Below are positions 26,431-33,464 of a DNA stretch of 64,000 nucleotides, piece by piece; position 1 is the first letter of the stretch, and every line of letters starts with the position of its first letter. Source of the stretch: Porphyromonadaceae bacterium FC4 (GTDB taxonomy: Bacteria > Bacteroidota > Bacteroidia > Bacteroidales > Porphyromonadaceae); assembly GCA_900120395.1 (NCBI GenBank), contig LT635553.1, positions 150,721 through 214,720 on the forward strand. The letters are read 5' to 3'. A model generated the notes under the pieces. That model ran no database searches and was not told where the DNA came from. It was given only the letters and a program-made list of their open reading frames with translations. The position numbers and the translations under genes were made by a program.

Positions 26431-27371
26431 CACCACTTCAGTTTAAGGTTATCAATCTTCTTAGTTAGCAAAAGGTCTTCAGGCTCCACATATAAAGTGA
26501 GCGTGCGACTCCCGTTTCGCTCGTAGAGCGTCACTTCAAGCTGCTTATCCTCCGATAGCGTGAACTGCTCCAAAGCAAAGACTATTCTCTCAGAGCGTCC
26601 CGCCCCAATCCACATCACCTGATGAAAGGCACGTAGTGGCTGTAGCATTCGCTCCTGTATAGCTGTATGCTTCGCCACCTTCTTGTCCACCACCTTGAAC
26701 GTGATGAAGTCTACCGCATACGGCATATTAGACTCATTATCCATACGGACGTGGAAGTAAAGCAACCCATTGTGGGCATATAAGCCACGCAGTAGGAAGC
26801 GCATCCCGAATTGCTTCGCTCCAACATGTTTGATAATTCGCTTATCATTTTGGTAGATGCTCTTCATAATCAGCTTAACCAATACGGGCGACTCACTTCC
26901 CAGCTCTTTGAAGTAGATGTCCGCACGATTGCTCGGCAGTCTTCCCTCCGTAGGAGATAGAAAGTCCTTCATCTCCATGCTGAGCTTCTCTGGTTCATCC
27001 GCATACTTCACATTGAATGCATAGAATGAACCATCCTCGCAGATGACACTCATATTGGTCTCCGTCTCAAACTCACGGACGGCAGCCTTTACACGCAGCA
27101 CATTCTCCGCATCGTCAGCTTTCCCAGCAATAATGTTTTGCGACCCGAGGTCTACATAGCGTATAGCTGCAGGAAAGATGAGATGCACCGTTTTTTCAAA
27201 CGTAACCTCCAGCCCGTAGGGCAACACGACCCGTCCATTCGGTATCGATCGGCTCATCCCTTGGTAAAGGTCTCCGCTACTCAGTAGTTGATTGTTTCCC
27301 TCCACATGTTGTGCCATAGCGGGGAGCGTTATCGTAGCACAAACTACGATAGATAAAATCCATTTCTTCAT
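26430..27371 (-). CDS. traN: conjugative transposon protein TraN (DUF4138)
   Basis: 313 residues with signal peptide ILSIVVCATITLPAMAQ. TraN features include LEVTFEKTVHLIFPAAIRYVD near the start and HNGLLYFHVRMDNESNMPYAVDF near the centre. It is a periplasmic/outer-membrane partner of TraM, VirB9-like in function. It lies 36 bp after traM in the operon and its end overlaps traO. Confidence 0.88.
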   Translation of the reverse strand: MKKWILSIVVCATITLPAMAQHVEGNNQLLSSGDLYQGMSRSIPNGRVVLPYGLEVTFEKTVHLIFPAAIRYVDLGSQNIIAGKADDAENVLRVKAAVREFETETNMSVICEDGSFYAFNVKYADEPEKLSMEMKDFLSPTEGRLPSNRADIYFKELGSESPVLVKLIMKSIYQNDKRIIKHVGAKQFGMRFLLRGLYAHNGLLYFHVRMDNESNMPYAVDFITFKVVDKKVAKHTAIQERMLQPLRAFHQVMWIGAGRSERIVFALEQFTLSEDKQLEVTLYERNGSRTLTLYVEPEDLLLTKKIDNLKLKW

Positions 27372-27407
27372 AAGTATATCAGTTGTTATTGTTAGAGTTC
27401 TAAAAGC

Positions 27408-28655
27408 TTACTTCGTCTGTACAAGGAATAGTCTATATCCCCCTTTGAGCGTCACCTTAATCGTGCGGAGCTTCTTCTGTAGTAGTTGTCCAGCTCCCTG
27501 CATCACCCCTCTAGTCACCTCGGAGATGATTTGGTCTTTAGCCGAAGAGGAAAAGGTGAAAGAGGTACCCATCGATCCCCCGACATTTGCCCCCATCTCC
27601 TTGAGTGCTGACACCTCTTCAGAGCCAGGAATATAGACTCCCATCTGTCCGTCTGTATCATAGGCAGATAGTTTGACCGGCAGAATGCGTCCATTCACCT
27701 CTATGCTCTTAATCACTAGCTGCATTCGGTTGCCATCTATCTTAGCTTGTGCCATTAAGATACTATGCTTCGGGATTGAAGTTTGCTGCACACGAGCGGT
27801 CTCTAGTAGGCGAAGAGCAACGTAGTCACCCTCTTTGAGGGTCGTTGTTTTGTCCACCACTACGCAAAGGGCATTGCGCTCGCCAGAGTGTACGGAGCTA
27901 TTAGAGAGCGAATGAAAGCTCATATTCCGCTCCTTGGCTCCGTACATCTCCATAAACTCCTCGTCACTCATTGGCTGGTCCAGTGCTGAGACCAACGGCT
28001 TGTGGTCAGCTATTATCTCCATTGGAGCCTCATCCTTGGCAGCTCCACCGCTAGGCGGAGAGACCATCTGAGACTGCTCACCCATAGGCATAGCACCATG
28101 GGCAGGAGAGGCACCAGCTGCGGGCAAGTACTTAGCCGCCATTTGGTAGCTCTTCTCCATAAGAGCTAGTTGCTTAGCTTCCTCATCATCGTCTTGTTGG
28201 CTAAGCTCGTGCAGTTCGCGTCTGAGGTCATCAATCTCCTGTTGCATAGCTTCTCGTTCCTCCTCATAAGGGTCAGAGCCGTAGAAGTCCGCTAGCAGAC
28301 GATTGTTCTCCTCGTAGCGTTGCATCGAAGACTCAATCTTATTCCCAACGACCGCTTCCTGCGGGTCGCTCTCAGACGAATTTCCCTCCTGCTGAAAGTA
28401 CTCCGCCAGTCTCCCCACCTCCTCACGAGCTTGCTCCTCTTGAGTTGTATGGTCAACTAGTTCATAGGCTTTGAGTTTATTCTCCGTAAGCTTTTCGGTC
28501 GTAGCTTGTGGTATGTTGTCATTCAACCCCTCACCAGCGTCCGGTTGTTCCTTTGTGGCGGGTGCAAATATAAACCACATAGCAAGGGCAAAGATAATCC
28601 CTAGCCCTGCGAAGACTAACACCTTCTTCAATTGTTCTTTCTGTTTATGCTCCAT
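27408..28655 (-). CDS. traM: conjugative transposon protein TraM
   Basis: 415 residues with one N-terminal membrane segment (VLVFAGLGIIFALAMWFIF), a long acidic coiled-coil periplasmic region (residues ~50-190) and a C-terminal VirB10-like domain (SLSNSSVHSGERNALCVVV, GTSFTFSSSAKDQIISEV, KLRTIKVTLKGGYRLFLV). It bridges inner and outer membranes of the transfer channel. Overlaps traL by 11 bp. Confidence 0.9.
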   Translation of the reverse strand: MEHKQKEQLKKVLVFAGLGIIFALAMWFIFAPATKEQPDAGEGLNDNIPQATTEKLTENKLKAYELVDHTTQEEQAREEVGRLAEYFQQEGNSSESDPQEAVVGNKIESSMQRYEENNRLLADFYGSDPYEEEREAMQQEIDDLRRELHELSQQDDDEEAKQLALMEKSYQMAAKYLPAAGASPAHGAMPMGEQSQMVSPPSGGAAKDEAPMEIIADHKPLVSALDQPMSDEEFMEMYGAKERNMSFHSLSNSSVHSGERNALCVVVDKTTTLKEGDYVALRLLETARVQQTSIPKHSILMAQAKIDGNRMQLVIKSIEVNGRILPVKLSAYDTDGQMGVYIPGSEEVSALKEMGANVGGSMGTSFTFSSSAKDQIISEVTRGVMQGAGQLLQKKLRTIKVTLKGGYRLFLVQTK

Positions 28656-28932
28656 AGTTACTAATCGCTAAATGTTCCATTCTCTTGATGTAGGTTGTAT
28701 CCCTCCGTATCGGGCTGTCCACCAGCTCCCCCATAGGGATAGGTGGTATCTCCTCACGGTGTGGGAGGAAGAACTGTGCCACCATCCAGATTGAGCAGGC
28801 TAGGTAGACGAGACTCAGTCCGTAGACAATAATCTGTCGCTGTCTGTTCGTTAGCATATTGCACCGCTCTCTTAGCCGTACTTGCCCCCTCAAATAGCTT
28901 CTTCTGAGGGTAGGTCTACTTCTCCGCTTCAT
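28645..28932 (-). CDS. traL: conjugative transposon protein TraL (DUF3989)
   Basis: 95 residues from the ATG at 28932, just after the traK stop; a start at 28962 inside traK is possible. A single membrane segment (IIVYGLSLVYLACSIWMVAQFF) is followed by a short periplasmic tail with IPMGELVDSPI. Size and order (K-L-M) match TraL. Confidence 0.8.
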   Translation of the reverse strand: MKRRSRPTLRRSYLRGQVRLRERCNMLTNRQRQIIVYGLSLVYLACSIWMVAQFFLPHREEIPPIPMGELVDSPIRRDTTYIKRMEHLAISNYGA

Positions 28933-28936
28933 AGTC

Positions 28937-29560
28937 TTATCGCTTGTAAGTTTGGATGTCACGATTCTCTCGTACGAGGAAGTGCTCCATCAGAAACCCT
29001 TGCGGATTGTTATCCGAGCGAACTGAGTTTTGTAGCGAGCAACTAGTCACCAAGCTCCGCTCCGTGACATTGCTCTGTCGGATAATAAACTGCCGAGCGA
29101 AGGTGGTTACTTCATAGGGGTAAGAGTCAAAGTCACACCGTATGGAGTCAATCTCTATACGTTGGTTGACATTGCCCGAGATAGCTCGATTGTAGTAGCC
29201 CTTCTCCGCTAGATCCTTGTAGTAATTAAAGGCGGACTTGTCGCACAGTTGGAAAGCACGCTCCATATTCTTCTCAATAGCATCCTTGTCGGGTGCAATC
29301 GTGAAGAAAAGCTCGTGAAAGCGTCTTACATGCTCTCGAGCCTCCACCGGACGGTTCATCGAAGCGTCTTGGCTCAGAGCCAGCATCAGAGACTTCCCTT
29401 GGTCTAGTACGTACACCTTCTCACGCTGCTTCTTAGCAAAGCTGTACGAAGCATAGACCGCATAGCTACTGACCGCTATGCAGACTATCGCAAAGATGAT
29501 AGCGTAGAGCCGAATCTGCTTGAAAGAGGTCTCTATGTTTGTGAGTGATTTGAATTCCAT
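28937..29560 (-). CDS. traK: conjugative transposon protein TraK
   Basis: 207 residues with one N-terminal membrane segment (LYAIIFAIVCIAVSSYAVYA) and a VirB8-like periplasmic domain: EFKSLTNIETSFKQIR at the start, then HELFFTIAPDKDAIEKNME, and ending LMEHFLVRENRDIQ. It is an inner-membrane scaffold of the conjugation channel. First complete tra gene; only the last codons of the gene upstream survive before the IS. Confidence 0.9.
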   Translation of the reverse strand: MEFKSLTNIETSFKQIRLYAIIFAIVCIAVSSYAVYASYSFAKKQREKVYVLDQGKSLMLALSQDASMNRPVEAREHVRRFHELFFTIAPDKDAIEKNMERAFQLCDKSAFNYYKDLAEKGYYNRAISGNVNQRIEIDSIRCDFDSYPYEVTTFARQFIIRQSNVTERSLVTSCSLQNSVRSDNNPQGFLMEHFLVRENRDIQTYKR

Positions 29561-29586
29561 ATTCCATTATTCTAATTGTCTTATAT

Positions 29587-29620
29587 CTAAAAACTTCTGA
29601 GGGGTAGTCTAGTGCCAATG
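29587..29620 (-). pseudogene. traJ: possible 3' tip of traJ, cut by IS
   Basis: Between the IS end and traK one minus-strand frame reads IGTRLPLRSF then TAG (29587-29589). Its place directly before traK fits the end of traJ, but 10 residues cannot prove it. traA-traI and the rest of traJ are not in the window. Confidence 0.3.
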
Positions 29621-29669
29621 TGTCCTCTCCTGAAATAGTACACAGTTGGGGAAGCCAACCCCAACAACA

Positions 29670-30044
29670 ATGAAACCAGAAAAAAGTAACCGAGGACGAA
29701 AGGGATATCCCCTAGATTTCAAGTGGAGAGTCATCGACGACCTCCTAGCCACCGGCGAGAGCATCGCCACCACCAGCCAGCGCTACGGCATCACCACACG
29801 CACCATTCGAAATTGGTTGCGTACCTTTGGTGTAGAGTTACCCAACCAAAGCACCCCTAGCACTATGAGCAAGACAAACAAGCACAAAGCCGTAGATCCA
29901 GATTACGCAGAACTCAAGCGCGAAAACGCTCGCCTCAAAGCAGCCCTCTTTCAGGCTGAGAGCAAGGCTTTAGTCAACAAAACGCTACTCGAAGTGGTCT
30001 TGAATCGCTACCACATTGATCTAAAAAAAAAGACCGATTTGTAG
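29670..30044 (+). CDS. IS3-family OrfA (HTH), copy 2
   Basis: 124 residues from the ATG at 29670; identical in sequence to the copy-1 OrfA. HTH near the N-terminus and a leucine-zipper-like helix near the C-terminus. The 3' end carries CTAAAAAAAAAG (30023-30034), where a -1 shift reads on through KKKDRFVAV into orfB. Confidence 0.9.
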   Translation: MKPEKSNRGRKGYPLDFKWRVIDDLLATGESIATTSQRYGITTRTIRNWLRTFGVELPNQSTPSTMSKTNKHKAVDPDYAELKRENARLKAALFQAESKALVNKTLLEVVLNRYHIDLKKKTDL

Positions 30045-30046
30045 CC

Positions 30047-31108
30047 GTGAGACAGCTTGAGTCCGCCCAAGTGAGAGATCAAAAGCTCTCCATAACCTAC
30101 CTTTGTCAGCTGTTAGAAGTCAGCCGTAAAGGCTACTACAAGCACACCTTCACCGAGCAAGACGAAGATGTCAAAGTAGCCTCCGTCCTGCACTATTGCC
30201 AGTATGTGCGCAGTTGGCTCCCCAGGGCAGGCGTAGACACCCTCCAGGAGTGTACCAACAAATACTTCAAAGGGACCTTCCAAGTAGGTCGAGACTGGCT
30301 CTACAAAGTGTTAGGAGCCAACGATATGCTGCTAAGAAGTCGCAAGCGTAAGCGTCCACTCCAGACGACCAAAGGCGTGGTCAATCATGGCTTCCAAGAC
30401 CACCTGAACACCACCCCTAAGTACATCGCCACAGACCATTGCCGGCTCACCGTCTCAGACATAACCTACGTCAAATGTTTAGGGGGCTTCGCATATCTCT
30501 CCCTGACGATGGATGCTTATAGTCGCATCATCACAGGCTTTGACCTGCAGCCCACGCTCTCCACAGAGGGTCCCTACAACGCACTAAGACAGACCGTTGA
30601 CTTCTACCAAAAGCATGGCTTTGACCTCAAAGGACTCATCTTCCATAGCGACCGAGGCTGTCAATACGTCTCCAAGCAGATGACCGACTACGAGGCCAGC
30701 CTAGGCATCGTAACCAGCGTTACCCAGACAGGCAACCCCCTCCACAACGCTATGGCAGAGCGACTTAACGGGATCATCAAGAACGACTGGCTCTACAACT
30801 TCGAGGATAAGCCCATAGATCAAGTTCGAGAGATCCTCTCTCAAACTATTGCCCTTTATAATACAGCGCGTCCTCATCGAGCCCTCAACAAGAAGACTCC
30901 GATGCAGATGCTCATACCAGAATACCCCAACCCTCTAACCACACAACCGTCTAAGAACCAGACATCTAAGAACAATTCTCCAAAAGCTCCGAGCCTCAAA
31001 ACTCCGAGCCTATGCCGCCCAACTCCCGACAAAGAGCTATCTTTGTGTACCTCCGCAGTAAAGACGACACAAGTCGTGTACCCCAGCAGGAGTAAAACGA
31101 ACAGATGA
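30047..31108 (+). CDS. IS3-family transposase OrfB, copy 2
   Basis: 353 residues, DDE catalytic core as in copy 1 (SDITY, HSDRGCQ, AERLNGII). The first codon given is GTG, 2 bp after the orfA stop, but production as an OrfAB fusion by -1 frameshifting is more likely because the orfB frame is open back across the A-run. Confidence 0.93.
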   Translation: MRQLESAQVRDQKLSITYLCQLLEVSRKGYYKHTFTEQDEDVKVASVLHYCQYVRSWLPRAGVDTLQECTNKYFKGTFQVGRDWLYKVLGANDMLLRSRKRKRPLQTTKGVVNHGFQDHLNTTPKYIATDHCRLTVSDITYVKCLGGFAYLSLTMDAYSRIITGFDLQPTLSTEGPYNALRQTVDFYQKHGFDLKGLIFHSDRGCQYVSKQMTDYEASLGIVTSVTQTGNPLHNAMAERLNGIIKNDWLYNFEDKPIDQVREILSQTIALYNTARPHRALNKKTPMQMLIPEYPNPLTTQPSKNQTSKNNSPKAPSLKTPSLCRPTPDKELSLCTSAVKTTQVVYPSRSKTNR

Positions 31109-31193
31109 GTACGCTCACAGGACTAACAAAAATAACCCGTGTACCATCTCAGTAACACCTCCCCAACTGTGTACTTTTTTCAGGAAGAGGACA

Positions 31194-31283
31194 AAAAGTT
31201 TCCTACTGGAAACCGTTTGCTACTATCCGTCAAATCGTTCTCTTTCCTACTGGAAACTTTTCGCTACTATCCGTCCAATTTTT
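31194..31283 (+). repeat. interspersed ~90-bp repeat, copy A
   Basis: Two tandem ~44-bp units, each with the hairpin TTTCC-TACT-GGAAA followed by GCTACTATCCGT and an A/T-rich tail. The IS ends exactly at its first bases. It lies upstream of the M16 peptidase promoter (box at 31357). Confidence 0.9.
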
Positions 31284-31356
31284 CCCCCCCGATCCTCCGT
31301 TTTCTCCGTGTCATGTACTCCTTTGGAACTTTGCCCCCGGGGTAAGCTGAATAATT

Positions 31357-31364
31357 AGTACTTT
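31357..31364 (+). promoter_or_regulatory. -7 promoter box TACTTTTG
   Basis: TACTTTTG fits TAnnTTTG and puts the transcript start near 31371. This excludes the in-frame GTG at 31364 as the start of the peptidase gene. Confidence 0.55.
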
Positions 31365-31423
31365 TGTGTGCTCTGCAGGAGGTGGTTTGCTCCTGCAGGA
31401 GCTGTTTTTATAGAATTGACGAC

Positions 31424-32665
31424 TTGAATACCGATCCCTACTCTACTCATACCCTCTCCAATGGTCTCACAGTGGCGCTGCTCCCGTCGAAGAGCCGTGC
31501 CGTGTACTGTGGCTTTGCAGTCCGGTGCGGGAGTCGCAACGACCCCGAGACGCTGCCGGGGCTGGCGCACTTTGTGGAGCACATGCTCTTCAAGGGGACC
31601 ACGAAGCGGCGTGCTCACCACATCATCAACCGTATGGAGGCAGTCGGGGGTGACCTCAATGCTTATACGACGAAGGATGAGACGTTTTTTTACACCTCGG
31701 CGCCCCGTCGGGAGCTGGTGCGAAGTATGGAACTGCTCAACGACCTGGTGCGCCATGCTACGTTCCCGATGAAGGAGCTGGTGAAGGAGCGTGTGGTGGT
31801 GGCGGATGAGATCAATATGTACAAGGATACGCCATCGGACCGGATCTTTGACGACTGGGAGGCGCTCTTCTTCCGCGGGACAGCGCTGGAGCATCCCATC
31901 CTCGGCTCCACAAAGGCACTGGCGCGGATGACTCCGGACGATCTGCTGGCATACACGCAGCGGTACTTTACCCCGGACAGGCTGGTCTTCTTCTGCATGG
32001 GACAGGTGAGCGAGGAGCGTTTTGTGGAGCTGGCGGAGCGGTATCTGGGTGAGCCCTTTGAGACGCTCTCCTCTCCTGAGGTGGAGCCTCTGGACCCGGT
32101 GCGTCCGGCTCCCTTTAGGGAAAAAAAGAGGACGACCACCCACCAAGCGCTGACCCTCATCGGCGGGCTGGCGTATGACCTGAACCATCCTCGCCTTACT
32201 GAGGCCAATATCCTCTGCAGCCTGCTTGCCGGCAACGGGATGAATACCCGGCTCAATATCCTGCTCCGGGAGCATCGGGGCTGGGTCTACGATGTGGATG
32301 CCTTTCACGTCGCACTCTCGGACATCGGGTGGTGGCAGATCTACTTTGGCAGCGACCCGGTGCATGCGGCGCCGGCGCTGGAGGTGACGCTGCAGGAGCT
32401 GGATCGACTCTGTCGTGAGCCCCTGACCACCAGGCAGCTGCATGCCTGGATCAAGCAGATCAAGGGGCAGGTGACGATGAATACGGAGCAGAGCGAGGCG
32501 ATATTTTTGAGCTTCGGGCGCCAACTCCTCCACAAGGGATACTACGAGACTACCCCGGAGCTGTACGAAGACCTCAACCGCGTCACCTCCGAGAGCCTGA
32601 ATGCCACGGCGCGAGAGCTCTTTGACCCCCAAAACATCCACACACTCGTCTACAGCGGTCGCTGA
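31424..32665 (+). CDS. M16 family zinc peptidase (PqqL/processing-protease type)
   Basis: About 413 residues, a usual size for single-unit M16 proteins. It has the inverted zinc motif HxxEH in GLAHFVEHMLFKGTTKR with the downstream Glu in the helix KERVVVADEINMYKDTP. The N-terminus THTLSNGLTVALLPSKS is typical. No ATG is available in frame near it. TTG at 31424 (LNTDPYSTHTL) is chosen because the -7 box at 31357 rules out the earlier GTG; the exact start is uncertain. No signal peptide is seen. Confidence 0.85.
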   Translation: MNTDPYSTHTLSNGLTVALLPSKSRAVYCGFAVRCGSRNDPETLPGLAHFVEHMLFKGTTKRRAHHIINRMEAVGGDLNAYTTKDETFFYTSAPRRELVRSMELLNDLVRHATFPMKELVKERVVVADEINMYKDTPSDRIFDDWEALFFRGTALEHPILGSTKALARMTPDDLLAYTQRYFTPDRLVFFCMGQVSEERFVELAERYLGEPFETLSSPEVEPLDPVRPAPFREKKRTTTHQALTLIGGLAYDLNHPRLTEANILCSLLAGNGMNTRLNILLREHRGWVYDVDAFHVALSDIGWWQIYFGSDPVHAAPALEVTLQELDRLCREPLTTRQLHAWIKQIKGQVTMNTEQSEAIFLSFGRQLLHKGYYETTPELYEDLNRVTSESLNATARELFDPQNIHTLVYSGR

Positions 32666-32691
32666 CCGGCGGCCTCCTTTTGGGCAAAAAA

Positions 32692-32730
32692 GAAGTGGCA
32701 CGTGCGGACCATGTCCGTTTGCGCCACTTC
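32692..32730 (+). terminator. hairpin after M16 peptidase gene
   Basis: GAAGTGGC pairs with GCCACTTC across a 23-nt loop containing a GGAC-CAT-GTCC dyad. There is no strong T-run. Confidence 0.45.
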
Positions 32731-33403
32731 AGTAATCCATGCACGGCAGCCATCGATCTCACGACTGACAGCGGAGCCTGGTATGTTATATCTTGCCACA
32801 AGAAGGGCAGGTCTGCTCTTGTGCTTGTTGGAAAGGGAATTTGTTGTTCAAGAGCATAGCCGCCTTTTCTCTGTTTTTTTCTCTGTGGCATCTTCTCTCC
32901 TAACCCTCGAGAGAGATATCTGTATAGATGCACGCAACGGCAGGTTTTCTGACTTCCTCCCTTCGGCAGCACCTTCCCATAGTGTAAAGAGATGATACCA
33001 CAGTGGTGTTTGCTAAAAGGGTCGAGCTCTGCCTATATGCGCACTGATCACAGTCTGGTGTGGTCAGCTGTCGAGCTCGGTGTCTGAATCCCTTTTTCCA
33101 CCGAAGGTTGATGAGGTACACAGCAGCGGGGCTGTACGAGAATCTCACTCGTTTCCCTCTTCTTCCGCCCGATCACGACGGAAGCACCGTTGGTGCAAAT
33201 ATAGATAATTTAATCCAGAACGCTAAACAGTATTCGCAGGGTAATTGTGTCGGACTCCCCACCCCTTGTCGATGAACCCTCCTGGATCGACTCCGGGAAA
33301 AAACAGGCAATCCTCCATCTGATTGCCCGGACGTCATGCACTGATTTTGTAAGGGGTTAACGATCCTTAACTAGATAGGGGTGCTTGCGTAGCGACATTG
33401 TAT
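32731..33403. other. long intergenic region
   Basis: About 670 bp without a credible gene. The short frames on both strands have no recognisable content. A small dyad GGCAATC/GATTGCC lies at 33306-33327. Composition is core-like in the first half and AT-richer near the GH92 promoter. An unannotated RNA cannot be excluded. Confidence 0.4.
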
Positions 33404-33411
33404 TATATTTG
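33404..33411 (+). promoter_or_regulatory. -7 promoter box TATATTTG for GH92 gene
   Basis: TATATTTG with TTG at 33384-33386 as a possible -33 element; 54 bp upstream of the ATG at 33465. Confidence 0.55.
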
Positions 33412-33464
33412 TACTACGTGACCGAAGCCTACAACCATTGACAGACCCTACTATCGGACCTAAT

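Larger units (their letters stand above)
29621..31193 (+). mobile_element. IS3-family insertion sequence, copy 2
   Basis: 1573 bp with the same ends and identical gene products as copy 1 (14817-16389), in the opposite orientation. The left end is TGTCCTCTCCTGAAATAG; the right end is TTTTTTCAGGAAGAGGACA. No target duplication is seen (ATG left, AAA right). The left flank is the cut tra operon; the right flank begins immediately with copy A of the interspersed ~90-bp repeat. Confidence 0.93.

Noticed and set aside
31355-32701. 448-codon minus-strand frame opposite the M16 peptidase
   Set aside because: The plus strand has the zinc motif and family features; the minus frame has none.
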